Shown: positions 6,954 through 15,280 of the stretch, piece after piece | Layout: each line of letters begins with the position of its first letter | How positions within the stretch are numbered: the first letter of the stretch is position 1 | Source: a virus | Length of the DNA: 64,000 bases | Reading direction: 5' to 3' (one strand) | Virus record (IMG/VR): IMGVR_UViG_3300047496_000430 | Location: 62,001-126,000 of that record | Program-made: the position numbers and the translations under genes | Notes under the pieces: generated by a model | What the model saw: only the letters and a program-made list of their open reading frames with translations | Databases searched by the model: none | What the model was told of the DNA's origin: nothing

Positions 6954-9017
6954 ATGGCTTGGAACATAGAGCTACCATCTGCCCACTGGTTCGACCTGGG
7001 CAGCGAAGGCCTCGATGGTCTCATTCGTGAGGTGATGGACCAGCCCGTAGTGGCCATCGACACCGAGACTACAGGTCTGTCGATTCACGCGGATGAGCCC
7101 CTCTTCTGGTCACTCTCCTGGGACGAGACGCGCGTGTGCATGCCGGTGTCCACGATGCCGCTCTTTCGTCGTGCCTTCGCCGACACCAACAAGGCCTGGG
7201 TCCTGGCAAACGCGAAGTTCGACATGCACATGCTGGCGAACAACCGCGCCGAGAGCATGGAGCTCGCAGGGCACGTCTACGACATCTCCGTGATGCACGC
7301 GCTGCTGTACGAAGAGGACTCGCACGCGCTCAAGGACATGGCCAAGCAGGTGCTGGGTTGGCGGTGGTCCGACTTCTTCGACACCTTCAAGCCTCAGATG
7401 GTCGTCGACTCTTCCAAGCACAACCGCGTGGTGTCGCGTCCCGGCAAGCCGGATGAAATCATCATCCCGCAACGGCGCGAGTCCGTCGGCGAGATGCTCC
7501 ATCGCGCACACCAGACCAACTTGCCCCTCCTGGTCGAGTACGCCTCGAACGACGCGTACGGCACGATGAAGCTCTTCGAAGCGCTCAAGAAGAAGCTCGA
7601 GGCGACGAACGTCTACAGCCTGTATCCGCAGTGGCTGGCGACGATGTCCGACGTCTTCTTCAAGACAGAGGCGCCCTTCACGCGCGTCCTGTGGGAGTGC
7701 GAGCGCAACGGCGTGTACGTCAATCGGGCGTATATGGAGAGCCTGCGCGGTCCGATGGGCGCAGAGGTAAATGACCTCAACCGTGAGATGGTATTTCTCT
7801 CGGGCAACCCCCTCTTCAACTCGAACTCCAGACAGCACCTCTGTGATTACTTCATCACGAAGAAGGGGCTGCGCCCGCTGACGTCCACGAAGGGCGGCGC
7901 GACCGGCATCAAGCAACCCTCCATCGACAAGGGCTTCCTCGAACACTACGAGCACGAAGAGCCGATGGCAGCGTTGATGCTGCGCCACCGCAAGCTCTCG
8001 AAGCTCATCGGCACGTACATCGACGGAGCGAACAAGCACTACGACTCCCGCGGTCGAATCCACACGCGCTTCAACCAAGACGTCGCACGCACTGGACGCC
8101 TCTCGAGCTCCGACCCGAACCTCCAGAACATCCCGCAGCCGGACAAGGACAAGTTCAAGCTGCGCGGGGGCTTCCAGGCAGAAGACGGGAACATGCTCAT
8201 CGTCGGCGACTACGAGCAGCTCGAGATGCGACTGCTGGCCTGCGCGACGGTGACAGACAAGAACCCCGAGGGTGCTCGGGACATGATTCAGCTCTTCTTG
8301 GACGGCAAAGACATCCACATAGGCAACGCCGCGATGGTGTTCGGCCCGCTCTACAAGAAGCAGTACGACTTCGACTTGACCTACGAATTCATCAAAGAGG
8401 CGAAGAAAATCGATGGGCAGGTCAAGGACGGCAAGCTCTCGAAGGAGGCCAAGACGCGGCTGCACGAGCTCGCGCTCGAAGCACGCAATCGCATCAAGTC
8501 TGTCGCCTTCGGCATGAACTACGGCCTGAAGGAGAACAAGCTCGCGCGGCAGCTGGGCATCACGAAGGACGAAGCGCTCGCCATCATGAGTGCCTACCTC
8601 GAGACCTACCCGGCAGTGCAGCAGTTCTACGACGACGCCATCGGGGAGACGCGCGAGACCGGCTACTCCTTCACGCTCCTCGGCCGCCGACGCTTCCACC
8701 CAGCCATCAACTCGCACAACAACATGGACCGCTGGAGCGAAGAGCGAAAGGCGGTGAACAACCAGATTCAAGGGACTGCCGCTGACGCCGTTCGCCTGGC
8801 GATGCTCGCCTGCCACAGCGCCAAGCTCGACTACCTCTACGGCTGCAAGATGCTCATGCAGGTGCACGACGAGCTCATGTTCGAGTGCCCGGAGGAGACT
8901 GCCCAGGAGGCGCGCGCGCACATCAAGCACATCATGGAGCACCCCTTCCCGACGGAGCTCGCCGTGCCGCTCGACGTCTCCATCGGTATCGGCAAGTCCT
9001 GGAACACGGCCAAATGA
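6954..9017 (+). CDS. DNA polymerase I family (family A) with 3'-5' exonuclease
   Basis: The phage replicative polymerase. The N-terminal proofreading domain shows Exo I 'AIDTETTGL' (D36, E38). The polymerase domain shows motif A 'GDYEQLEMRLLA' (Asp near 419), motif B 'RNRIKSVAFGMNYG' (Lys near 515, Phe near 519) and motif C 'QVHDELMFE' (Asp near 639). The position corresponding to E. coli F762 is Phe. At 687 aa it lacks the 5'-3' exonuclease domain of bacterial Pol I, so primer removal would need another enzyme, possibly the RNase HII encoded at 39 kb. The ATG follows an ACGAGG ribosome site. Confidence 0.95.
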   Translation: MAWNIELPSAHWFDLGSEGLDGLIREVMDQPVVAIDTETTGLSIHADEPLFWSLSWDETRVCMPVSTMPLFRRAFADTNKAWVLANAKFDMHMLANNRAESMELAGHVYDISVMHALLYEEDSHALKDMAKQVLGWRWSDFFDTFKPQMVVDSSKHNRVVSRPGKPDEIIIPQRRESVGEMLHRAHQTNLPLLVEYASNDAYGTMKLFEALKKKLEATNVYSLYPQWLATMSDVFFKTEAPFTRVLWECERNGVYVNRAYMESLRGPMGAEVNDLNREMVFLSGNPLFNSNSRQHLCDYFITKKGLRPLTSTKGGATGIKQPSIDKGFLEHYEHEEPMAALMLRHRKLSKLIGTYIDGANKHYDSRGRIHTRFNQDVARTGRLSSSDPNLQNIPQPDKDKFKLRGGFQAEDGNMLIVGDYEQLEMRLLACATVTDKNPEGARDMIQLFLDGKDIHIGNAAMVFGPLYKKQYDFDLTYEFIKEAKKIDGQVKDGKLSKEAKTRLHELALEARNRIKSVAFGMNYGLKENKLARQLGITKDEALAIMSAYLETYPAVQQFYDDAIGETRETGYSFTLLGRRRFHPAINSHNNMDRWSEERKAVNNQIQGTAADAVRLAMLACHSAKLDYLYGCKMLMQVHDELMFECPEETAQEARAHIKHIMEHPFPTELAVPLDVSIGIGKSWNTAK

Positions 9018-9376
9018 ACAAGAAGACGGTGGCTCGTCTCAAGAGCGACCTCGACGCGCGCACCGCAAGCCAGCTCGGCTTCAGCGCCAAGCATGTTGGT
9101 GCCATCACGCACGCGTTTCTCTACGAAGTGATTCGGGCCTTGGCCGAGGGAGACGCAGTTCATCTCCGCGGCCTCGGCACGGTCTACGCGACCATCCGAA
9201 CGAAGAAGACGTACGAGGCGAACTTGCTACGCGGAGCGAACGCACCGCCGCCGGCAACTCCAACGCGCCTCCGTACGCAGGTCTACCTCACGATGAAGAA
9301 GGGACCCGCCCTGACCGCGGCCATCAGGCAACGGTACGGGCTCAACAAGAAGAAGGGAGTGCGCGATGTCGATTGA
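9014..9376 (+). CDS. HU/IHF-like DNA-binding protein
   Basis: The ATG overlaps the polymerase stop (ATGA), giving 120 aa. The segment 'DAVHLRGLGTVYATIRTKKT' matches the HU/IHF beta-arm region (V-x-L-x-G-F-G-x-F...R), preceded by helices containing 'FSAKHVGAITHAFLYEVI'. The C-terminus extends about 30 residues beyond a normal HU. It probably bends or compacts DNA during replication or packaging. The identification rests on this pattern only. Confidence 0.7.
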   Translation: MNKKTVARLKSDLDARTASQLGFSAKHVGAITHAFLYEVIRALAEGDAVHLRGLGTVYATIRTKKTYEANLLRGANAPPPATPTRLRTQVYLTMKKGPALTAAIRQRYGLNKKKGVRDVD

Positions 9377-9539
9377 CAAGTTCGCAGTAGACGAGGGCAC
9401 GGACGACGAACAGCTTGCAAAGCTGGCGTCACAGGGCTGCCCGAAGTGCGGCAAGCCGCCGGTGAGGCAGGGCCGCGTGCTGCTCTGTCCGGTGCACGGC
9501 TCGGAGCCCTTCGAGCAAGCAACGAAGTCCACCAAGTAG
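9366..9539 (+). CDS. Small zinc-ribbon protein, 57 aa
   Basis: Starts at an ATG overlapping the end of the HU-like gene by 11 nt, with AAGGGAG just upstream, and ends in TAG. The protein has an acidic N-terminus and the pattern 'CPKCGKPP' then 'CPVHG', a treble-clef or zinc-ribbon arrangement (Cys-x2-Cys and Cys-x2-His). The same kind of small zinc protein recurs in the 46-59 kb accessory region. Function unknown. Confidence 0.7.
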   Translation: MSIDKFAVDEGTDDEQLAKLASQGCPKCGKPPVRQGRVLLCPVHGSEPFEQATKSTK

Positions 9540-9573
9540 CTCAACCACCCTCTACGCCAGCCACAGGAACACC

Positions 9574-10854
9574 ATGTCCAAGCCGACACTCGCAGAAATC
9601 AACAAGAAGGTCGCCGCGCTCGAGACGAAGATGAACCGCAACCCCGAGGTGAAGGGCGCGCAGGTGATGGTAGACATCCACGAGGCGCCCAACACCTACT
9701 TCCTCCGGCGTCCGTCAGGCGTGATGTCGCTGGACATCGACACCGGCGGAGGTCTCCCGAGCGGAGGCCTCACGTACCTCTCCGGTCCTGATGGCGCCGG
9801 CAAGACGTTCCTCCTCTACAAGTACATGGCGCTAAACCAGAAGCTCTACGGCAACGCGTCCGTGGTCGCTCTGGGTGTCAGCGAGGCGGCACCAGACCAC
9901 TTCTTCATGCGCAAATGCGGGATGCAGATTGCAATCCCCGAGGACATGATTGAGGAGCGCGTCACCGAGCGGAAACTGCGGGGGTGGCCGCCGTTCTCGA
10001 AGGACGAGCTGAAGAGCTTCCGCGCCAAGACCGTAGGGCGCGTGATGCTGCTTCGTGGTGCCAACGGCGAAGAGCTGCTCGGCGCACTGCTCGACTGCTT
10101 CGAAAGCAAGGCGTTCGACATCTGCGGACTCGACTCCGTCTCCGCCGTTCTTCCCGAGGCCGACGCAGGCAAGGACCTGGACGAAGGCGCCAAGCGTGCC
10201 GCGGCGGCGAGCATGCTCACGCGTTTCTTCCAGCACTACCTCAACGGCACGACCGGGTACTACGGCGTCAACCCGACGACCGTGATTTTCACCTCGCAGG
10301 TGCGCGCCAACGCCAAGAAGGCCGAGGCCCTACCGCACATCCAGAAGTACCTCCCCGACTACGCTCCCGTCGGCGCGTGGGCCGCGAAGCACGGCAAGCT
10401 CATCGACATCCTCATCAAGCCGGGGAGCAAGGAGAAGGAGTCGGTCAACGTCACCGGCGGCGCGCTCAGCGAGGAGAAGCGCACGCGCAGGGTCCAGGTC
10501 GGCAAGAGCGTCGTCTACGAGGTGCTGAAGGGGAAGGCCGGGCTCCACGAGGGCATCACCGGCGAATTCGACTTCCACTTCCCTGCCAACCCTGCCGAAC
10601 GCAACGACCCGAACATCCCGCTCACGTTCGACCAACGCGGTGTCATCGTCGCTGGCATCCAATCCGGCGTCATCCGCGAAGACAGCGCGGGCGTGACCGT
10701 CCTCCACCCCTTCTCTGGAGAGCCGTACCCCGAGCTGGCGAACCTCGCCGGCACCGAGATGCTCGCCGGGATGATGCTGCAAGATTTCGAGCTCGAGCTG
10801 CTAGTCCGCCGTGCGGTGCTGAGCGCGCGGGGTATCGAGTGCGCCTATCGCTGA
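9574..10854 (+). CDS. RecA/UvsX-like recombinase
   Basis: ATP-dependent strand-exchange protein or a close RecA-fold relative. The Walker A 'GPDGAGKT' (residues 71-78) follows 'SLDIDTGGGLPSGGLTYL', a typical RecA lead-in. Walker B is 'FDICGLDSVSAV', and 'TTVIFTSQVRANAKK' corresponds to the strand and L2-loop region. The 426-aa length exceeds UvsX because of a C-terminal extension. It is followed by a resolvase-like nuclease, a Cas4-like nuclease and a UvsY-like mediator, which supports a recombination-dependent replication module. Confidence 0.85.
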   Translation: MSKPTLAEINKKVAALETKMNRNPEVKGAQVMVDIHEAPNTYFLRRPSGVMSLDIDTGGGLPSGGLTYLSGPDGAGKTFLLYKYMALNQKLYGNASVVALGVSEAAPDHFFMRKCGMQIAIPEDMIEERVTERKLRGWPPFSKDELKSFRAKTVGRVMLLRGANGEELLGALLDCFESKAFDICGLDSVSAVLPEADAGKDLDEGAKRAAAASMLTRFFQHYLNGTTGYYGVNPTTVIFTSQVRANAKKAEALPHIQKYLPDYAPVGAWAAKHGKLIDILIKPGSKEKESVNVTGGALSEEKRTRRVQVGKSVVYEVLKGKAGLHEGITGEFDFHFPANPAERNDPNIPLTFDQRGVIVAGIQSGVIREDSAGVTVLHPFSGEPYPELANLAGTEMLAGMMLQDFELELLVRRAVLSARGIECAYR

Positions 10855-11396
10855 CGGTTGAACAGACCCAGGAGCCCTGCGCCGTGTGCGGGACTCCTGG
10901 GGGTCTCTTGTTCGCTTTCGTCGTCGGGGGGCACGCTGGACAGGCTGAGCGCCTATGCGCGCGCTGTCTCTCACGACCCGGAGGCAACGCTCTCGACGTC
11001 GAGCTCGAGCCCCTCGTAACCGGACCCTTGCCGCGTCGCAAAGCTCTCCGAAAGAACCAACGCCTGTCACTAAAGCAGGAGCTGGAACTGGCAGAAGAGC
11101 TTGGGATGCAAAGGCAACCTGGGTCAGGCAACCAGGACAGCGCGAAGAGCGACCTCCGCCTCAAGAACGTCGCCCGCTACGAAGCCAAGTTCACGTACGC
11201 CAACTCGTTCTCCTTGCAGCTCGACGAGCTCTACAAGCTGAACGGCGAACTCCAAGGAGCCGAGCGTCCCGCCTTCATCATCGACTTCCGTGAACGTGGG
11301 TCGAAGTCCCTGCGCGACCGATTTGTGGTCGTACCGTTCGAAGACTTCAAGGAGCTACATGCCGCTCGCGTCAATCGCAGACCTCAACGGGCCTGA
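10839..11396 (+). CDS. Holliday-junction-resolvase-like PDDEXK nuclease with N-terminal zinc ribbon
   Basis: The frame is open further upstream, but a GTG at 10839, preceded by GCGCGGGG, overlaps the recombinase gene by 16 nt and keeps the zinc-binding pair C14-x2-C17 and C40-x2-C43. The C-terminal half fits the phage resolvase pattern of PDDEXK enzymes: 'RQPGSGNQ', Asp in 'AKSDLRL' (D105), the E-x-K pair in 'YEAKFTY' (E115, K117), then 'SFSLQLDEL' and a 'FVVVPFEDF' strand. It probably cleaves branched DNA. A zinc ribbon fused to this nuclease is notable. Start codon moderately certain. Confidence 0.65.
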   Translation: MRLSLTVEQTQEPCAVCGTPGGLLFAFVVGGHAGQAERLCARCLSRPGGNALDVELEPLVTGPLPRRKALRKNQRLSLKQELELAEELGMQRQPGSGNQDSAKSDLRLKNVARYEAKFTYANSFSLQLDELYKLNGELQGAERPAFIIDFRERGSKSLRDRFVVVPFEDFKELHAARVNRRPQRA

Positions 11397-12225
11397 AGAC
11401 GAAATCATCCGAAGAGTGAACCAGGCCAAGCGTCTCTCCGCGATGTACGACGAGTTCGTCGTCGAGGACACCGACGACAAGTACCGGCCCCCGGGCATCC
11501 ACGCCTCTGAGCTCTACCCCTGCATGCGCAAGTCGGTGTACTCGCTGCTTGACTACCCGAAGAACGGGCGCGTTCCGAAGTTCTGGAAGCAGAAGTTCAA
11601 GGTCGGGCACGCCCTGCACAAGATGATGCAGGACGACTTCCACAAGATGGCCAAGCACATGGCCAAGCAGGATGCCCTCGGTCTCGCGCGAGAGTTCGCG
11701 GAGAAAGAGGGACTCGTCATGGAATTCCAAGACGAGGTCCCCTGCGGCCCGGAGCACCAGGCACTCGCAGCACACTACAACATCCAGTCCTCCGCAGACG
11801 GTGTGTTCACCTTCCGCGAGCGCACAACCGGACTGGTGGTGCTGCGCATTGGTCTTGAAATCAAGAGCGAGGCGCCTGACGGCTTCAAGGACCTGAAGGC
11901 CCCGAAGTCCGAGCACGTACGGCAGGTCCACCTCTACATGGCCTGTCTCGACCTGCCGTTGATGTGGTTCTTCTACTTGAACAAGGGGAACAACAACAAC
12001 ACGAACTCGGAGGCACCCTGGCTCATACACTTCCAACCTGCTGTCTGGCGCGAAGTGGAAGCGCGTATCCAAGAAGTGCACGGCTTCGCTGCCCGCAACG
12101 AGCTGCCGGAGCGTGTAGAAACCATCATCTGCGAGTTCTGCCCGTGGGCGCACGTCTGCCAGCCGCGCGCGCTGCTCAACGCGCAGAAGGCACAAAAACC
12201 ACTGACCCTTCGCGTAAACAGGTGA
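11359..12225 (+). CDS. Cas4/RecB-like PD-(D/E)XK exonuclease with Fe-S cluster cysteines
   Basis: ATG at 11359 has AAGGAG at ideal spacing; 288 aa. The nuclease core is visible as His in 'KVGHALH' (H84), Asp in 'SADGVF' (D147) and 'LEIKSE' (E167, K169). Four cysteines in the Cas4/AddB arrangement, one early (C55 in 'LYPCMRKSVY') and three late (C258, C261, C267 in 'CEFCPWAHVC'), would hold a 4Fe-4S cluster. It probably resects DNA ends for the adjacent RecA-like protein. There are no CRISPR genes, so it is not a Cas4 in the adaptation sense. Confidence 0.85.
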   Translation: MPLASIADLNGPEDEIIRRVNQAKRLSAMYDEFVVEDTDDKYRPPGIHASELYPCMRKSVYSLLDYPKNGRVPKFWKQKFKVGHALHKMMQDDFHKMAKHMAKQDALGLAREFAEKEGLVMEFQDEVPCGPEHQALAAHYNIQSSADGVFTFRERTTGLVVLRIGLEIKSEAPDGFKDLKAPKSEHVRQVHLYMACLDLPLMWFFYLNKGNNNNTNSEAPWLIHFQPAVWREVEARIQEVHGFAARNELPERVETIICEFCPWAHVCQPRALLNAQKAQKPLTLRVNR

Positions 12226-12228
12226 CCC

Positions 12229-12864
12229 ATGCGTGAACCCCAAGTTGGCGGTCTCGCTCTACCCAAAGACGTCGGCATCGGCGAAGCAGACACGACCGCC
12301 ATCCAAAACCACTGGCACACCATCGACCGCGTCAACGCATGGCTGGCGTCCAAGGGAATGAAGCCCGCCGTCGAGCCGGATGTCGCGTGTCCAGAGGTCA
12401 CGACGGAGGCGTTGCTCGCGCCCGACATCAAGACGTACACGACCGTCTTCGCGGCGCAGCTGCGCTGGTACAACTACTCTGTTCGCCTTCTGGCCGACAT
12501 TCGCTCGATACTGCTCCAGGTTCGCAACGAGATGGAAGACATCGCCATCAAGAAGCGAACCGGCTTTCGCGAGTACAACAAGACCGCAGCGAAGAACGAG
12601 AAGATGACGGCCTCCGAGATGGAGGACGACATTGGCATGGACCCGCGCTACCGCGCGCTGCGCCTGGAAGAGCAAGAGTACGAACAGAACCGCATCAAGC
12701 TCGATGCGTGGGTCGAGAGCCTGGACCGCAACCTGAAGACCGTCTCGCGCCAAATCGAGAACCGCAAAGCCGAGAGTGAGGGCGGCAACCGAGAAGGCAA
12801 CATGGGACGCGGTGGTGGTCAGGGAGGCCAGAATGACGGGCGCTGGCGAGGGGGAGGTCGCTGA
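12229..12864 (+). CDS. Probable UvsY-like recombination mediator
   Basis: A 211-aa helical protein three bases after the nuclease stop. The core has 'LRWYNYSVRLLADIR', a basic segment, then 'KMTASEMEDDIGMDPRYR' and a long coiled region ending 'LDRNLKTVSRQIENRK', a layout like T4 UvsY and related phage mediators. The last 35 residues are Gly/Arg/Asn-rich, a likely disordered nucleic-acid-binding tail. Position next to recombinase and nuclease supports the call. It could instead be another coiled-coil recombination accessory protein. Confidence 0.5.
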   Translation: MREPQVGGLALPKDVGIGEADTTAIQNHWHTIDRVNAWLASKGMKPAVEPDVACPEVTTEALLAPDIKTYTTVFAAQLRWYNYSVRLLADIRSILLQVRNEMEDIAIKKRTGFREYNKTAAKNEKMTASEMEDDIGMDPRYRALRLEEQEYEQNRIKLDAWVESLDRNLKTVSRQIENRKAESEGGNREGNMGRGGGQGGQNDGRWRGGGR

Positions 12865-13337
12865 TGATTCGGCTCGAGCTTCCGTACTTGCCACCCACCT
12901 CGAACAACGCCTACGAGAACGTCCCGAAGAAGCGACTGCGCAGCGGTCAAATGGTCGGTGGCGGTCGGCGCTTGACCACCGAGGGCACCAAGTTCTTGAC
13001 GGAAACGAAGACACTCATCGCGAGCAAGTTCACTCGGGAGATGCTGTTCTTCAAGCCCAACGTCCCGTACCTGGTTGTCATCCGCTTCTTCTGCCCCGAC
13101 ATCGAGAACAAGGGGTGGGCGCAGGGAAAGGCGGAAAACAGGTACAAGAAGTTTGATGGAGGCAATCTGACAAAACTCCTAGAGGACGCGCTCAAGGACG
13201 TGGGTGGCATCGACGACTCACAAACCTTGCGGTCCTTCTGGGAGAAAGTACAAGGGGCTCCACGAACAGTCCTCTGGGTTTTCAACCTCGAGGAGGAAGC
13301 GACGCCTTTCGATGAACCTCTCCGAGCTCTTAGCTGA
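12864..13337 (+). CDS. RusA-family Holliday junction resolvase
   Basis: ATGA overlap start, 157 aa. The N-terminal 'PYLPPTSNNAY' and the catalytic stretch 'FDGGNLTKLLEDALK' followed by 'GGIDDSQ' match RusA: D98, N101, K104 and the D117-D118 pair. RusA acts as a dimer resolving four-way junctions. It is the second junction nuclease in this operon and one of three in the window, which makes functional division between them likely (branch resolution against genome trimming, for example). Confidence 0.9.
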   Translation: MIRLELPYLPPTSNNAYENVPKKRLRSGQMVGGGRRLTTEGTKFLTETKTLIASKFTREMLFFKPNVPYLVVIRFFCPDIENKGWAQGKAENRYKKFDGGNLTKLLEDALKDVGGIDDSQTLRSFWEKVQGAPRTVLWVFNLEEEATPFDEPLRALS

Positions 13338-13656
13338 ATACAACCACACGGAGCTCTACCAGCTAGCGCGCCGCAGTGACTTGCCCGTCAAGCCGAACAT
13401 GAGCCGCGAGGCGCTCATCCAGGCAGTCCTGGGAGAGATTGAGCTCTCAAACACCCCGCATCCGCTCGATGACTGGCGCCTCGCCATCATGCGGTTTCTC
13501 ATCGACCACCGCCGCGTCGTCGAGAGCCAGCTGACCTGCCCCGCCAAGTCGATGGACCCGCGAGCTTGCTTCAACTGCGTCGACCCGCAGGTCATCAGTT
13601 GTCTCGTTGGACAGGAGAAACACGTACATCTCATCGAACTCCGCAAGAAGAAGTGA
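13312..13656 (+). CDS. Hypothetical protein, 114 aa, SAP-like N-terminus and four cysteines
   Basis: ATG at 13312 lies inside the end of the resolvase gene with AGGAGGAAG upstream. The first 45 residues ('LSELLAEYNHTELYQLARR...MSREALIQAVLG') resemble the helix-turn-helix of SAP-type DNA-binding motifs. The second half has four cysteines in 'LTCPAK', 'ACFNC' and 'ISCLV' that could bind zinc. It may be a small DNA-binding accessory of the recombination module. The SAP resemblance is weak. Confidence 0.6.
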   Translation: MNLSELLAEYNHTELYQLARRSDLPVKPNMSREALIQAVLGEIELSNTPHPLDDWRLAIMRFLIDHRRVVESQLTCPAKSMDPRACFNCVDPQVISCLVGQEKHVHLIELRKKK

Positions 13657-13682
13657 ACGAAGGACCACAGGAGAAATTGGAC

Positions 13683-14456
13683 ATGGCTGACTCGGTAGTG
13701 ACCCCGCAATCTGCACCGCGTGACCTCGACGCCCTCGCCGCACTGACGCCGTTCGTGCAGCGCATGCTGATGCAGAAGCTCGGCGCGATGGCGACGCCGG
13801 AAGAGAACAAGGCCTGGCTCGAGATGACGGGCAACGACGAGCCCAAGCGACGGGTGCGCGCCCAACGCGTGCTTCAGGCGCTCCAGAAGTTCGACGCGGA
13901 GAACGGCGTCGTTCCCAATGCAACGGCGCCCGCGATGGTGCAGACACAACAACCCGTCGGAGCTGCCCCCGGTTCGCCGCCAGCGGTCTCCTCGGAAGGT
14001 CTTGCTGCAGCAGCCGCCGGCGCTACCGGCACCAAGATGCAGACCGCGCGCACGCCACGTACACCTGCGGCGCCGGCCAGCGCAGAAACCAAAGCGCCAG
14101 GCGACCTGGGTGTCGAGGTCATCAACCTCCTCACGCGTCTCCTTGGAGACGTCGGCACCATCACTCCGCAAGTGAATGCGCAGGCCGACAAGCTCTTCGC
14201 ACTGGTCGGCAACCACGAGAAGCAGCAAGGCGCCGTTCTCGACAAGCAGCACGCCGAGCTCATCGTCGCGCTCAAGGACGTCTCGGCTGCGCTCCAGTCG
14301 AACACCCAAATCAGCATGTGGCTTCTCTGCATGCTGCAGCAGTCCATCGCCACGACAAACGGCGTCACCCCGCGCGACGTGCTCGAGATGGCCATCGCCG
14401 ATGCGGCGGCCTTCCAAGGCCAGGTGCGCGAGCTCACCGGCGCGGGAAAAGGCTAG
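13683..14456 (+). CDS. Hypothetical protein, 257 aa, with central Ala/Pro linker
   Basis: ATG at 13683 follows CAGGAGAAA. The protein has a helical N-terminal domain (1-80), a low-complexity Ala/Pro/Thr linker (80-140) and a helical C-terminal domain (140-257) containing 'VINLLTRLLGDVG' and 'MWLLCMLQQS'. No enzyme motif is seen. The two-domain, linker-separated build suggests an adaptor or scaffold. Confidence 0.65.
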   Translation: MADSVVTPQSAPRDLDALAALTPFVQRMLMQKLGAMATPEENKAWLEMTGNDEPKRRVRAQRVLQALQKFDAENGVVPNATAPAMVQTQQPVGAAPGSPPAVSSEGLAAAAAGATGTKMQTARTPRTPAAPASAETKAPGDLGVEVINLLTRLLGDVGTITPQVNAQADKLFALVGNHEKQQGAVLDKQHAELIVALKDVSAALQSNTQISMWLLCMLQQSIATTNGVTPRDVLEMAIADAAAFQGQVRELTGAGKG

Positions 14457-14512
14457 GCGGCGTCTCCGCGGGTCAGTGGCCGTGCACCACGCTGCCAACC
14501 CCGGCTGACCTG

Positions 14513-14659
14513 ATGGACATCAAGGAAGAGTGGCTGATATCTGCGAGCAACGGGTCCATCCTGTCGCTCGCAGAACAGGCTGGTCTCCTGGTGCTCGAGG
14601 AGGCACACGACCCGCAGCTCGTTCGCGAGCGACTTCGACGCAGCGTCTACACGGGATGA
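14513..14659 (+). CDS. Small hypothetical protein, 48 aa
   Basis: Short frame after the 257-aa gene; only one ATG is available and its ribosome site is weak. The protein is acidic and helical ('LSLAEQAGLLVLEEAHD'). Its stop codon lies in the base of the following terminator stem, so it would be the last gene of the rightward operon. Plausible but not certain. Confidence 0.45.
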   Translation: MDIKEEWLISASNGSILSLAEQAGLLVLEEAHDPQLVRERLRRSVYTG

Positions 14660-14697
14660 AGAAGGCCCTCGCCGCAAGGCGGGGGCTCTTCTTTTCT
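14659..14697 (+). terminator. Strong rho-independent terminator of the replication operon
   Basis: A 15-bp stem with one bulge and one G-T pair: left arm 14659-14673, loop GCAA (14674-14677), right arm 14678-14693, followed by CTTTTCT. It separates the rightward replication block from the leftward genes that end at 14700. Confidence 0.85.
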
Positions 14698-14699
14698 AG

Positions 14700-15023
14700 C
14701 TACTTGCTCATTGTGCAGAGCTGCGTGAACGCGCTGGCATCCTCCGCCGCGAGGAAAGTTGTCACCGCTGCTGTCGCGCCAAAGACGAGGGCAGTGAGAC
14801 CGAGACCGAGCTGGACGCTGCGGTTGTCTCCGAAGGCTGCCGACAGCCCACCGACACCACTGAGGGCACCGCTGCCGGCTCCAAGCGCTCCGTAGGTCAT
14901 GTGCGCATCGGAGAGGTGCTGGCACTCCGGGTCTACCGGCGTGCTGCGTGAAGCCATCGACGATGCCGGCATGAGAGGGGTGCACGCAGACAGGAGCAGC
15001 ACGAGCGGCAGCAGCTTCTTCAT
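14700..15023 (-). CDS. Lipoprotein with a transmembrane segment, 107 aa
   Basis: The N-terminus 'MKKLLPLVLLLSAC' is a classical lipoprotein signal with lipobox LSAC, cleaved before C14. A hydrophobic segment ('LGLGLTALVFGATAAVTTFLA') lies near the C-terminus. Such a build, membrane anchor plus lipid anchor, could serve in lysis or superinfection exclusion, but it does not look like a typical o-spanin. It is the last gene of the leftward run and ends at the bidirectional gap beside the replication terminator. Confidence 0.7.
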   Translation of the reverse strand: MKKLLPLVLLLSACTPLMPASSMASRSTPVDPECQHLSDAHMTYGALGAGSGALSGVGGLSAAFGDNRSVQLGLGLTALVFGATAAVTTFLAAEDASAFTQLCTMSK

Positions 15024-15040
15024 CGGAGCAGAGTAGCTAG

Positions 15041-15072
15041 AAAAACAAGAGAGGGGACCTCTCGGCCCCCTC
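15041..15072 (-). terminator. Terminator between the 66-aa gene and the lipoprotein gene
   Basis: Read on the minus strand, GAGGGGGCC and GGTCCCCTC pair around a GAGA loop and are followed by TCTTGTTTTT. The tail continues into CTAGCTAC, a string also found after the terminator at 14.69 kb. It would partly insulate the lipoprotein gene from the ThyX operon. Confidence 0.75.
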
Positions 15073-15079
15073 CCTGGTG

Positions 15080-15280
15080 TCAGTGCGTGTCGATGGCGTG
15101 CTGGAGAGCGTCAAGTCCGTCTCCGAGCACCACCTTCCCTGCATGGTCGAGCTTCTGGAGATGCGGAGAGAGCACGATGACCGCGAGCTTCAGTCCCGCG
15201 CGCACTCCCTCCGCGTACTTCTCCTTGAGCACGTCCGCGGCCGTCGATGCCAGGTCCTTCTTCATCTCTTCTTCGGGCAT
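15080..15280 (-). CDS. Small hypothetical protein, 66 aa
   Basis: ATG preceded by GGAGAGTCC, overlapping the end of the HNH gene by 19 nt. The protein is helical: an acidic-basic N-terminal helix, then 'AGLKLAVIVLSPHLQKL', which is moderately hydrophobic and amphipathic. No recognised family. Confidence 0.6.
   Translation of the reverse strand: MPEEEMKKDLASTAADVLKEKYAEGVRAGLKLAVIVLSPHLQKLDHAGKVVLGDGLDALQHAIDTH

Noticed and set aside
7110-8942. 610-aa minus-strand frame inside the polymerase gene
   Set aside because: It is antisense to an unmistakable family A polymerase and its sequence is Val/Leu/Arg/His-rich, as produced by high-GC shadows.
11359-12225. Cas4 as a sign of a CRISPR system
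   Set aside because: No repeats, leader or other cas genes exist in the window. The context is phage recombination, where Cas4-like nucleases are common.
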